Shown piece by piece: positions 36,596 through 46,366 of a DNA stretch of 64,000 nt (position 1 is its first letter; the number at the start of each line of letters is the position of its first letter). The position numbers were made by a program, and so were the translations under genes. The stretch is from positions 46,609 to 110,608 of the forward strand of contig JADJZR010000014.1 in NCBI GenBank assembly GCA_016715645.1. The letters are read 5' to 3'. The notes below the pieces were generated by a model. The model saw nothing but the letters and a program-made list of their open reading frames with translations, ran no database searches and was not told the DNA's origin. The DNA is from Elusimicrobiota bacterium. Lineage in GTDB: Bacteria > Elusimicrobiota > Elusimicrobia > FEN-1173.

Positions 36596-36724
36596 AACAA
36601 AAAAGGCGCCTCAGCCGCGCACCGTGCGCAACCAAGACGCCTTCGTCTGAAAACAAAAAGTCCCGCGGGGCCCAAGCCCGGCGGGACGCCATTGTCATTT
36701 TCCACGGCACAACCGTGTGCCGTG
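36596..36724 (-). promoter_or_regulatory. Structured leader with three hairpins, the last terminator-like
   Basis: Read on the minus strand, hairpin 1 is CACGGCAC/GTGCCGTG (36703-36724). Hairpin 2 is GTCCCGC/GCGGGAC (36660-36687), followed by TTTTTG. Hairpin 3 is AAGGCG/CGCCTT (36603-36643), with an inner GCGCAC/GTGCGC stem, followed by TTTTTTGTTT. The last lies about 30 bases before the ribosome binding site, so read-through control of the giant gene is plausible. I did not recognise a known riboswitch. Confidence 0.6.
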
Positions 36725-36729
36725 AAGAT

Positions 36730-36757
36730 ATGGTAGCATACCCCCAAAATAAGTCAA
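36730..36757 (-). promoter_or_regulatory. Candidate sigma-70 promoter of the giant-protein operon
   Basis: TTGACT (36752-36757) and TACCAT (36730-36735) are 16 bases apart on the minus strand. Transcription would start about 155 bases before the ATG, so the three hairpins would be in the mRNA leader. Confidence 0.5.
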
Positions 36758-36788
36758 CCCCCCTTCAAATTTTCTTCAGGAGGCACCC

Positions 36789-37523
36789 ATGAACGCACCC
36801 GCACCTCACGCAACAGCCCAACCCACCGCCCGCCCCCCGTCGGCGCCGCGTCAGTTCATTAACTTTGCATTTTATAAGCTAGACCCCGCCTGGCGCCGCC
36901 TGCCGGAGGCGGAACGGCAAGCCGGCCAAAAAGAAGCGGCGGCCGCTCTCTCGCCGTTCAGCTCGTCAGTCATCACGATCGCGTATTCGTGTTTAGGTTT
37001 CCGCCCCGACGTGGACTTCTTTTTGTGGCGCATCAGCTATAACCTGGAAGACTTCGAAAACATGTCCGCGGCCCTGGCCCGCACGCGGCTGGGCGCGCAT
37101 TTGCTGACGCCTCACGGATACCTGGCCCAGTCGAAACGGTCCACGTACGTGGACAAAATCAACCCGGAACACGAAGGCCAACGGACAAAAATCCAACCGG
37201 GCCGGTACAAGTATATTTTCATCTATCCGTTCGTCAAAACGCGGGAATGGTACTTGCTCCCCTTGGCCGAACGGCAGGTGATGATGGACGAACACATCCG
37301 GGTGGGCAACCAGTTCCCGACGGTGAAACTCAACACCACGTATTCGTTCGGGTTGGACGATCAAGATTTCGTGGTGGCGTTCGAGTCGGACCAACCGTCG
37401 GACTTTTTGGATTTGGTGATGGCGCTCCGGGAAACCCAGTCAAGCCGATACACCGTCCGAGACACCCCCATTTTCACCGGAGTCCGCCGGGGCATCGAAG
37501 ACGTCTTAACCCTCGTGGGGTGA
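36789..37523 (+). CDS. Chlorite dismutase/HemQ-family protein
   Basis: The 244-residue protein belongs to the Cld/HemQ fold: YPFVKTREWYLLP (146-158), then MMDEHIRVG with the probable haem-ligand H169, SFGLDDQDFVVAFE and SRYTVRDTPIFTG. HemQ members oxidatively decarboxylate coproporphyrin haem to protohaem. True chlorite dismutases carry a distal arginine and HemQ a glutamine 13 residues after the histidine. Here that place appears to be N182/T183, so the activity is uncertain. A proline/alanine-rich N-terminal extension (~22 residues) is unusual. CAGGAGG precedes the start. The nucleotidyltransferase gene overlaps its stop (GTGA). Confidence 0.8.
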   Translation: MNAPAPHATAQPTARPPSAPRQFINFAFYKLDPAWRRLPEAERQAGQKEAAAALSPFSSSVITIAYSCLGFRPDVDFFLWRISYNLEDFENMSAALARTRLGAHLLTPHGYLAQSKRSTYVDKINPEHEGQRTKIQPGRYKYIFIYPFVKTREWYLLPLAERQVMMDEHIRVGNQFPTVKLNTTYSFGLDDQDFVVAFESDQPSDFLDLVMALRETQSSRYTVRDTPIFTGVRRGIEDVLTLVG

Positions 37524-37933
37524 CGGAGGTGTTGTCCGAATCCCAGCAAAATAAAATTCACGCCCGGTTAAAGGAACACGACGTCCGCCTTCTCTACCTT
37601 TTCGGAAGCGCCGCCCGTGGCGAGATGACGAAAGACAGTGATTACGATTTAGCCGTTTTGACTGGAAAACCCTTTCCTCCCGAGGACCGATTTCAATGCG
37701 GCCTAGATTTGGGCGTTCTTCTGAACCGAGACGTGGACCTCATCGATTTGCGCGAAGCCTCCGAACCCCTAAAAATCCAGGTGATTCAAAAAGGGATCCC
37801 CCTTTATATGGCCTCGCCCCACGAACGAGCGGTATTCGAAATGATCGCGATCTCCGATTATACACGCTTCAATGAAGAAAGACGCCCCGCGATCAACCGC
37901 ATTCGCGAAAGCGGGAGGATCTATGGACAGTGA
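37520..37933 (+). CDS. mntA: MntA-type nucleotidyltransferase antitoxin
   Basis: The frame can start at the GTG overlapping the hemQ-like stop, giving 137 residues; GTG and TTG codons 9-12 bases later are alternatives. It has the minimal nucleotidyltransferase signature FGSAARGEMTKDSDYDL (GS-x10-D-x-D). In MntA-HepT modules this enzyme adds AMP to the HepT toxin and blocks it. The long reading upstream inside hemQ is spurious. Its end overlaps hepT by 11 bases, the standard arrangement. Confidence 0.85.
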   Translation: MTEVLSESQQNKIHARLKEHDVRLLYLFGSAARGEMTKDSDYDLAVLTGKPFPPEDRFQCGLDLGVLLNRDVDLIDLREASEPLKIQVIQKGIPLYMASPHERAVFEMIAISDYTRFNEERRPAINRIRESGRIYGQ

Positions 37934-38351
37934 CATCTACCTCGGCAAAAAAAGTTCCATTGAGCGATGTTTATCGCGAATTAAAGAGGAGATGGCCTCT
38001 GGAAAAGATCCCCTGCGCGACTTGACGCGAATGGACGCGGTGGTGTTGAATCTGCAACGGGCCTGTGAAATGAGCATCGACGTGGCCATCCACGCCATTT
38101 CGCACCATCAGTTAGGGCTTCCTCAGACCGCGCGGGACGCGTTCCGGATTTTGACCGACGCGAAGGTTCTCACCCACGACTTGGGCGAGCGGCTGAAAAA
38201 GATGGTTGGTTTTCGCAACATCGCGGTTCACGATTATCAATCGGTCACGCCGGAGATACTGCAACTGGTTTTGCGCGACCACCTCAACGATTTCAACGAA
38301 TTCCTTGCCGCGTTGGAGCATCAATGGCCCCTTCCGCCCCCCAAAACATGA
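37923..38351 (+). CDS. hepT: HepT-type RNase toxin
   Basis: The 142-residue all-helical HEPN protein carries the catalytic Rx4HxY motif RNIAVHDY (R98, H103, Y105). HepT cleaves RNA, probably tRNA ends, unless AMPylated by MntA. It starts inside mntA and its stop overlaps the alcohol dehydrogenase start (ATGA). The toxin pair is therefore embedded in an apparent run of four coupled plus-strand genes. Confidence 0.88.
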   Translation: MDSDIYLGKKSSIERCLSRIKEEMASGKDPLRDLTRMDAVVLNLQRACEMSIDVAIHAISHHQLGLPQTARDAFRILTDAKVLTHDLGERLKKMVGFRNIAVHDYQSVTPEILQLVLRDHLNDFNEFLAALEHQWPLPPPKT

Positions 38352-39382
38352 AAGCCGTTTTCTTCGATCGCCACGGCGGCCCCGATGTCCTCCAGGAAGG
38401 GGACGTCCCGACCCCAACGCCCGGACCGGACGAAGTTATCGTGGAAGTGAAAGCCTGCGCCCTCAATCATCTCGACATCTGGATCCGAACGGGCATTCCC
38501 GGCATCACCGTCCCCCTGCCCCACATTTTAGGCGCCGACGTAGCCGGAGTGATCGACACAGTTGGATCAAACGTCAAAGATTGGAAACCCCGCCAAAAAG
38601 TAGTGGTAGCTCCCGGCATTTCCTGCGGCGCCTGCCCCCCCTGCCTTGCCGGCAACGACCACCTCTGCGACAAATACGACATCTTGGGCCAACAAAGCAA
38701 CGGCGGATACGCCGAATATGTCAAAGTTCCCGCCAACAATCTCCTCCCCATGCCCGACCGGCTCAGCTTTGAAGAAGCCGCCTCAATCCCACTGACGTAT
38801 CTGACCGCCTGGCAACTGCTGGTCACCAACGGCAACGTCCAACCGGGCCAAACGGTTCTGGTCCACGCGGGAGGAAGCGGCCTAGGCATCGCCTGCATCC
38901 AAATCGCCAAGTTAAAAGGCGCCCGGGTCCTCACAACGGTGGGAAACGCCGAAAAGGGAAAGAAGGCGCTTGCCCTTGGCGCCGACGAAACGATTCAGTA
39001 TCGGGACACGGATTTCCAACAAGAGATTATGCGGATCACCAACAAAGGGGGCGTCGACCTGGCGATCGACCACATCGGCCAAGAAACCTTCGAAAAATCG
39101 CTAATGAGCGTAGCCAAAGGAGGAAAACTCCTAACCTGCGGCGCCACCAGCGGACGCCAAATCCATTTTGATCTAAGACCCCTATTCAGCCGAAACATCA
39201 CAGTTATAGGCACCCGCATGGGCCGCAAAAGCGCCCTAAAGGAAGTGCTACCCCATATCCAAACCGCCCGCCTAACCCCCGTAATCGATTCAGTCCACCC
39301 CCTCCACCACGCCCCCAAAGCCCACCAAAAAATGGAATCCCGCCACCTCTTCGGCAAAATCGTCCTTGGGGTCAAGTCTTGA
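38348..39382 (+). CDS. Zinc-dependent alcohol dehydrogenase (MDR)
   Basis: The 344-residue medium-chain dehydrogenase has the GroES-like fold with LNHLDIWIRTG and HILGADVAGVI. It has the structural-zinc lobe CGACPPCLAGNDHLC and the Rossmann motif VLVHAGGSGLGIACIQIAKL. It likely oxidises an alcohol or reduces an aldehyde/quinone with NAD(P); the substrate cannot be told. I start at MKAVFFDRHGG (38348), which overlaps the hepT stop, not at the ATG inside hepT. The last codons (GVKS, stop) are encoded by a 16-base mobile-element repeat (39367-39382). Confidence 0.88.
   Translation: MKAVFFDRHGGPDVLQEGDVPTPTPGPDEVIVEVKACALNHLDIWIRTGIPGITVPLPHILGADVAGVIDTVGSNVKDWKPRQKVVVAPGISCGACPPCLAGNDHLCDKYDILGQQSNGGYAEYVKVPANNLLPMPDRLSFEEAASIPLTYLTAWQLLVTNGNVQPGQTVLVHAGGSGLGIACIQIAKLKGARVLTTVGNAEKGKKALALGADETIQYRDTDFQQEIMRITNKGGVDLAIDHIGQETFEKSLMSVAKGGKLLTCGATSGRQIHFDLRPLFSRNITVIGTRMGRKSALKEVLPHIQTARLTPVIDSVHPLHHAPKAHQKMESRHLFGKIVLGVKS
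39367..39382 (+). repeat. Solo copy of the transposon terminal repeat
   Basis: TGGGGTCAAGTCTTGA is identical to the inverted repeats bounding the transposase at 45328-46366, and here ends the alcohol dehydrogenase gene with TGA. The next bases (GTTTGCAATCAA) also resemble the left flank of the element (TTTTCCAATCAA). Confidence 0.8.
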
Positions 39383-39414
39383 GTTTGCAATCAATACAAT
39401 GCATGCGGAGGGTC

Positions 39415-42400
39415 CTAAGCGGAGAATGCAATCCGACGGGCAATTTTGTCAATGGTATGAAGCGTTGTGAATTTCAATTTAACTCCCACTAACAGATCGT
39501 CTAAGAAATAGAAGATCACATTCCGCAAAACGCTGGTCTTACTAACGCCCTCCATATCCACTTGTGAATCTCTAGGCAGGGCAATGGCAAAATCCTGTAG
39601 GATCGGCTGAGTCTTCACAACCTGCTCAAGTGTCCTACCTGATACGATGACAACGGCCCCCTCCCGCTCGACCAACGAAGGACGAAGGAAGACATGGCCC
39701 AAAGGCCGTATTTTTTGAAGTTCCTCAACCACAGAAACATTCTCCGCCGCCCAATAAACGGGTTTGCCCCGGGCCGCTTTCTCAAAGGAATCCATCCTTT
39801 TGGCCAGATCCTTAACCATTCCCTCAGTGACCACCACCAGAAGCCCCTTCTTTGTTTTCAGGTCCACATCAGTCCCCAGGGACAACGGGCTGACCTGCGC
39901 CTTTTTATCAAAAGCCAATCCCGCCACCGCGCGCCGCCCCCGCGGCAAAGTAATTCCGTTAGGAAATTTCTTCCGCATCGCCAATTGGAATTGATTTTGG
40001 AATTCCAATTCGCCAAAAGTCCGGGACTCTGTTATCGCCTCTAACTCTCCCAACCCTTGCGGCCCAAAAATGTTTTCAACGCTGATTTCAGGCACCCCCC
40101 TCAAGAGCTCCGTGATCCGCTCAGCGGCGCCTTGGTGATTCCCCTGATCAGCCAAATCCAGAACGTCAGCGAGTCCTCCGGCCAATTGCGTTGGGGATAA
40201 AATATTCTCCCCCGCATCGAACGCTATTCTATTGTAGAGCCTCTTAAAAATATCAACAGATTTCTTCAAAATTGAAGAAATCCCACCCAACCAGTTATTT
40301 CCCAAGCCGACAACGATTAACACTGCCCCACCCACAAACATAATCGGAGCGTTGGCCCAAGCGAGAACAAAAACAATGGGAAGAAGAAACATGAAAGGCC
40401 GTAACATATCAAAAGTTCCAAAGAGAGAAGAATTCAAACTCCCCTTACCCCCTCCCCCATCCGCACTGGGGTGCCTCAATGTTGTTAAGTCATCATTCCC
40501 TGATCCTTGTAAAGTGTCATTATCCGTAAAATTTAAAAGCTCCTTAACAGCGGAATAAAAAGGGGCTCTCAGTCTCGCGTTAAAATCGAAATTAGTCCTT
40601 TTTGATAATTCATCATCTAGGGCAACAATAGTCAGGGTTTCGGCTTTTAAGCAATTAACGATCGAAACCAGAATCTGTGCGCGATACCTTGTATTAATTC
40701 CATTTAACCCGTTTTTTATAGAGTCCAGTTCGAAACCTTTGTCTGGATTAATCTCCAGATATTGATCAACGTAATATTGCGCGGGTAACCCTGGGGAATG
40801 ACCCGTGAGGTCCACAGGTTTTCGCTCCGAATTAGGATTATACCTCGCCCTATTGTCAAGAGCTTCCTGAAGATATATCCCCCAACCAATCGAAGCACTC
40901 GCCTTTAATTCAGCATTTAATTTATCTGTTCCATCGCTCACACTAAGTTCATTGTTTACAACAGCCACCATTGTGTCAAAGACCGATCTCGATTTTCGCT
41001 CAGGAAACTCCCCCCAGGGCCCGTAATCATAGACCAAACGATGAAAAGCATCAGTTACGGCATTATGAACATCATTTGGAACTGAAAAACCGAAGGTTTG
41101 AGATCGATCAGGATAAATCGAATAGCTGTTTAAAATGAACAGCAACGCCCCCGCCTGCCCGCCCATTTCCAACCCCATCGGTCTGATAAATTCCAAAAAG
41201 GAAAAAGCATCCAACACCCCCGGTAAATGAACCGCCAGACTCAGCGTAATAAGGAACATCACTAATAGCTGGGTCCCCGAAACCGAGCCAGGAGACCCAC
41301 CCCCCGAATCCGATGATGAATCGCCCAATTTATTTTTTAACCAACCAACAAATTTAGAATCGACAAAATTCAATGCCGCCCAAAAATTATTCAGGTGGGG
41401 TTCACCGTCATTCCAAATTCCTTCTGCAAATAACAGCACGTCGTTACGATCAAGTTTGGCCAAAGCCGCCCCAACTCTTAGTTGGTCACCGCTCTCTGGC
41501 GGGGATTTAAACTGAGCAAGAACCCATCGGAGCAGAAACGTTCGTGCGGCGGCATCGTGCATGGGGGTAATGCCTGCGGGGAATAGGGATAGAAACGCGT
41601 TAAGAGCCTGGGGATTTTTAAGAAGATCCACTTGTGCCGCAGGTTGGCTTTTTAACCATTCAAGGCATAAAAATACCAGCTGTTTAAACGGGTCATCTGC
41701 GGGTGTGTAATTCTTAAACCTCAAAATATCGTTAGACCCGGGTTCTTGGTTAGTTCCATCATTTGCGCTCATGTCAATTCGTTCTTTGCGAACTAGGGCC
41801 AAAACATTCGGATGATTTTGACCTGACGCAATAGATTTAAGATAAGCGCGAAAAAAAGTATCCTTCAAAAACTCCCCTTTAGCAAGATCCAACCCTTCGT
41901 AGGTCAACAAGATTTGAGCAATAGCTACATGTCCTAAATATTCAGGGGCAAACATTTTCTGAAATTTTTTATAAAATGGGTCATGAGCCAACAACCAATA
42001 ACGTTGAAACACAGGACGTTCAAATAACAGGTTAACGGGCTTCATAACAAACGAGACACCCTGAGCGCGATTGACCCAAGAACTTATTCCTTCAACTTCT
42101 TTGTCGAGTTTCAGTTCGGCTCCATCCATTCCCACCACAATTGCCTCAGTTAAATCTGTCCACCCATCTAAATTTTCGCCAAAGAGAACATCGAGTATAT
42201 CGTCATCCACATCACTTAAAAGAGCGCTTAAAAATTCGTCTTTGAACACATCTCCTTGGTCAACAACAACAATCATCTGCTTCCTATTTTCGTCGGACAA
42301 ATCCTTCACCCTTTGAAGTTCGTTTGTAATTTCTTCTGAACTCTTAAGTGGAAAAACATGAACATTTTCGGGAAGTCCACTATTTTCCTTAACGCCCTCT

Positions 42401-45260
42401 AGTCGATAATCTTTTGCCCATAATTTATTATTCTTCCCCCACTCCGCGATCCCATTCCAAACCAAGTGGGCCGCCACGGCCAACCCAATTCCTTCCCCAA
42501 ACCGCACAACCAATTCGCCCACGGTTTCCGGCGCGACGCCCAACGCCATCCCTCCCATCATAACGGGCCCGAAAAACGCAACCCCGTTCAACAAAAGAAT
42601 CCCAACCGCCCTCACGACCCTTTGCCATGGGGACATTACTCCTTGGTCTGCCAGAAACATAATTTGACCCACCGCGACACAAATGAGGGCCGGACCAAAA
42701 ATCAGCCAAATGTATGGCACGCCGGCCATGGCCGGCAAGAAGAGGCCTAAGACAACAGTCGGCACACGTCCCTGAAACGATCTAAAAAAAACGTGCCGAA
42801 ACCTCAGCGAAAAAACATGAATATTTTCGGGAAGTCCACTGTCATTCTTACCGCCTACTAACCGATAATCTTGTTCCCACAATTTATTCTTCCCCCATTC
42901 CGCGATCCCATTCCAAACCAAGTGGGCCGCCACGGCCAATCCAATTCCTTCCCCAACCCGCACAACCAATTCGCCCACGGTTTCCGGCGCGACGCCCAAC
43001 GCCATCCCTCCCATCATAACGGGCCCCAAAAACGCAACCCCGTTCAACAACAGAATCCCAACCGCTCTCACGGCCCATTGGCGTAGTGTCATTTTCCCAT
43101 GGTCCGCCAGAAACACAATTTGCCCCACCAAGACAACAAAGAGGGCCGGAGCAAAAATCAGCCAACTGTACGGCACGCCGGCCATGGCCGGCAAGAAGAG
43201 GCCTAAGACAACAGTCGGCACCCGTCCCTGAAACGATTTAAAAAAACCGCGCCAAAACGTTAGAGTCTTCCCATTTTTTACGACCCCAACCATTTCTTCC
43301 GTGACGACGGTTTTGACCTTATCCCAATAACGTTGAACCTTGCCGACACTTCCGGCCCAAGATCCTTCCCTGTTTGGATAAATTTCCAAGGCCCCGCCAC
43401 CGTTCCCATTCACCATTAGCTTAAACAGCAAAGCCCCCGCGCCAACCCCCACCACCGCTTGGGCGGCACCCAAAGTCAACGTCACATCCCGCATCGCGCC
43501 AACCCCGCCCAACCCCGCATAGGCCAGTTGGAAATCGAACCCCGCCAAAATTCCAATGGCTGTGGCTGATATGGCGGCCAACACCGCGGCGGCGGGCAAA
43601 GCGATACGCCTCACCTCGGGCGCAATGGAATTCGCCCCCAAAAACAATTTTTCTCCGCGAAACAATTTTTCCAACGGAGTCTTTTCCTGGCTAAAAACGC
43701 TCAAATAGGCGGCTCCCTGGGCCGTGTCCACTTTTTCGATTTTGGGAACGTAAGAGACCACTGTCACACCCCGGCGGCCCAATTCGCGCGCCAGTCCGTC
43801 CCCATGAAATCCGCCGGTCACCAACACAGCCACGTCGCCCGGATTCGTCGCCGCCCAAAGGTTTTCCGCCATGGCCCCATCCCGAGCCAGGGCCTCTCGA
43901 TAAAACGATTCAAACGTGGAAAGGTCCAACCCCGAATTTTCCCCTGCCGCGGCCCATTCGGCCCATTCCGCGGGGGTAAGAGCAAAATCCGCCAACCGAC
44001 CCGCCAACCACGCGACACGCGACCGCTGGGCCAACGCCTTTTCCTCCCCCGTACGAGCGATCTGGGCCACCGCGTATTTTTCCAACTCAACCATCTCACT
44101 CATTAACAGTTCAGGGTTAATCCGGTCCGCCAACAAGACGTAGCGAATGTAGGAAGACATGGCCGGAAATTCGGACAATTGGATATTTTTTTTCTGACAG
44201 AGGGCATTCAACTCCGAATAAAAATCCGCAAACCGCCGTTGCCCCGCCCGGTAAGCCATACTTTCGTTCATGAGCGATGTGATTTCGTCCGCGGAGAGTG
44301 CCTGAGTCAGTTTTTCAATCAGCCGACCCCGTTCGGTTTCCACCCGAGCGAAATCCAACGATCGCTCCATCCCAAGAGCGCGAAGGAAATCCCGAACGGC
44401 AGGAAATTTTCCCAAACCAACCCCGTTGGCCTCCCCCCCCGCCAGGGTTTCCAAATAAATTCCCAAAGAAATTTTTTCGTTACGATAGTCTGTGACGGTC
44501 CGATCCAAATCCAACAAGGCGGGGGAAAAAACGGTTTTCTTCTGTTGGTCAATTTCCGCTTGAATCGTTCGAGTTAACCGACGCATTTCCACTTGCCGGG
44601 GAGCCGAATCGCGCACCGCCTTCACATTCGCCTCATAGTGAAGAGGGTCTTCGATTCCTAACATTCGCGGAAGACGGCCTTCCGCGGTAATGGCCGCATG
44701 AATCGGCCCCGAAATTCGATTCTCTTTCAAAAAGAGGTCCGCCACCATTTCCATGGCTTTGCGATGAGGAAAATCCACAAACGGCTGAAGCTCGATCGGT
44801 TCAGCCGACCCTTCCAACGCCACGAGCCCCACCCGACCGGACTTCAAAAGATCGCTGACCGCCGATCGAATATTCCATTGAGCCTCAAAATTTTGATGAA
44901 CATCTTGAATGTGAACAACAAGACGCCCCCGCCCAGACGGCCCGCCCAGAGCCACTTTACGAACAGTCCCATAAGCCGGCGATAAAGCGCCCAAAAGGGC
45001 TTCATGTTGACGCAAAAAGGAGTGGGAAGAGAGCGAGAGATGGACGGAGAAAGGGACGCATGAACAGATTGAACAGTAGGAAATTGAGCCGCCAAAGGCG
45101 ATGAGGAAGGTGTTCCGTCGGACCGTGAAGCGACAAGAACAGGCCGGGCGGAGCGAGCCGCCGCCCGCCGTTCAGCCCAAATAGTTTTTTCCGGCTGGTA
45201 AGCAAAAAGACATTGCCCCCCCAAAACCCCAGCCAACATCACCGCAAGGTATCTCCCCAT
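39415..45260 (-). CDS. Giant protein: Tiki-like module, duplicated membrane domain, unknown C-terminus; one frameshift
   Basis: The signal-peptide part (MGRYLAVMLAGVLGGQCLFAY, ATG 45258-45260) and the main frame are joined by one missing T in a five-T run at 45014-45018. Corrected length is about 1,948 residues. After the motif ASRSDGT comes the shared module (VVHIQDVHQNFEAQWNI, VALEGSAEP, LVTGGFHGDGLARELG, TPLEKLFRG). A 152-residue segment with three or four membrane helices (starts FKSFQGRVPTVVLG) follows twice in tandem. The remaining ~1,000 residues include an acidic region, two further helices and a C-terminal Rossmann-like stretch (LLVVVTEGMVKDLAKRM), unrecognised. DNA of 40400-42350 is visibly AT-richer than the N-terminal part. 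The promoter at 45267-45320 is shared in design with gene 61869-63608. Confidence 0.65.
42334..43245 (-). repeat. 456-bp in-frame tandem duplication inside the giant gene
   Basis: Unit 1 (43245-42790) and unit 2 (42789-42334) encode two copies of a ~152-residue membrane domain. Long stretches of DNA are nearly identical, for example around 42450-42600 versus 42900-43050. The period is a multiple of three, so the frame is kept. High DNA identity implies recent duplication or gene conversion. Confidence 0.85.
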
Positions 45261-45266
45261 ACCCCC

Positions 45267-45320
45267 ATCATACCACCCCACCCCCGAAGCCCCCCTTAAG
45301 AACATGTAACAAACTTGTAA
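45267..45320 (-). promoter_or_regulatory. Direct-repeat promoter with -10 six bases before the ATG
   Basis: On the minus strand TTACAAGTTTG (45310-45320) and TTACATGTTCT (45299-45309) abut as 11-bp direct repeats, followed by TAAGG. The -10 TATGAT (45267-45272) is 6 bases before the ATG, with no -35. The same layout stands at 63615-63667. This suggests an OmpR/PhoB-type activator and a leaderless mRNA. Confidence 0.6.
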
Positions 45321-45327
45321 AATTAAA

Positions 45328-46366
45328 TGGGGTCAAGTCTTGATTTTCCAATCAACATATTGTAGATTTCTCCCATGGCCCGCCCGCTCCGCATCGAATT
45401 TCCGAATGCCTGGTATCATGTCATGAACCGCGGGGCCAAACGGGCCCCCATCTATCACACCGACAACGACCGAACCGCTTTCCTTAACATCCTGAGCGAC
45501 GTCGTCGAAACTTTCCACATTGAAATCCATGCCTATTGCCTCATGGGTAATCACTACCACCTCTTGGTTAAAACGCCCCAGGGGAACCTCGGCCAAGCCA
45601 TGCGGCATTTGAACGGTGTATACACGCAAAGATTTAACTTTTGCCATCGAACAGATGGCCCTTTGTTTCGAGGCAGATACAAGGCCATTTTGGTTGACGC
45701 GGATTGTTACCTAGCCCAAGTAACTCGCTACATCCACCTAAACCCTGTTGAAGCAAAAATCGCCGCGACCCCCGCTGATTATCCTTGGTCAAGTTGCCAA
45801 TTTTTCTCTAAGGAATTAAAAGAGCCCCCGTGGTTGACGATCAAACCGACCCTTCAATTATTTGGAGTAAAGGAAAAGGCCCGAGAAAACTATGTCCAGT
45901 TTCTTTCAGAGGGGGTCGACACCACAACAAAAGAGTTTTACGAAAAAGAGAGGCGAGGTCCGATCCTTGGGGATGAAAATTTCAGAAATCGGATCCCCAA
46001 AGATTCGACGGAAGGAAAAAATGATTCCGAGGTTCCAGAAAAAAAGCATCTCCACAACCAGATCCCGATCGCTACGATCACCGAAAAAGTTGCGGAAGAG
46101 TTTGGACTCCACCCAGACCTCCTGGTAAAAAATGGCCGAGGACGAAGAGAAGGAAGCCTGGCCCGAATGGTCGCGATGGCCCTTTGTCGCCGCCCCGGCG
46201 GACACAAGCTCATGCCCATTGGGGAATCGTTTCAGTGTAATTATTCGGCGGTATCCTCAGCGGGCAAACAGTTCTTCAGCAAGCTAAAAAAGGATGCCCC
46301 GTTCTCAAAAAAGATGAATCTTCTATCGGCAAAAATATTTAATTACCAATTCAAGACTTGACCCCA
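45328..46366 (+). mobile_element. IS200/REP-associated transposon with 16-bp inverted repeats
   Basis: TGGGGTCAAGTCTTGA at 45328-45343 and its exact complement at 46351-46366 bound one transposase gene. No target duplication is obvious. The left end lies just upstream of the 39415-45260 promoter. The right end provides the stop codon of the XPB-associated gene on the minus strand. Confidence 0.8.
45375..46361 (+). CDS. REP-associated tyrosine transposase (Y1/HUH)
   Basis: The 328-residue enzyme starts MARPLRIEFPNAWYHVMNRG, the typical opening of this family. It has the HUH metal motif GNHYH (H60, H62) and a tyrosine-bearing helix CYLAQVTRYIHLNPV (Y112/Y119). The C-terminal region (LARMVAMALCRRPGGHKLMPIG) resembles the DnaA-like DNA-binding tail of many family members. 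The enzyme nicks and joins single-stranded ends of hairpin repeats. Its last codons and TGA lie within the right inverted repeat. The gene looks intact. Confidence 0.9.
   Translation: MARPLRIEFPNAWYHVMNRGAKRAPIYHTDNDRTAFLNILSDVVETFHIEIHAYCLMGNHYHLLVKTPQGNLGQAMRHLNGVYTQRFNFCHRTDGPLFRGRYKAILVDADCYLAQVTRYIHLNPVEAKIAATPADYPWSSCQFFSKELKEPPWLTIKPTLQLFGVKEKARENYVQFLSEGVDTTTKEFYEKERRGPILGDENFRNRIPKDSTEGKNDSEVPEKKHLHNQIPIATITEKVAEEFGLHPDLLVKNGRGRREGSLARMVAMALCRRPGGHKLMPIGESFQCNYSAVSSAGKQFFSKLKKDAPFSKKMNLLSAKIFNYQFKT

Noticed and set aside
36570..36724. Cyclic-di-GMP, fluoride or guanidine riboswitch in the giant-gene leader
   Set aside because: The conserved core sequences I know for these classes are not present; kept only as an unnamed structured leader.
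36789..37523. True chlorite dismutase
   Set aside because: The distal arginine expected 13 residues after the haem histidine is not there; only the family-level call is kept.
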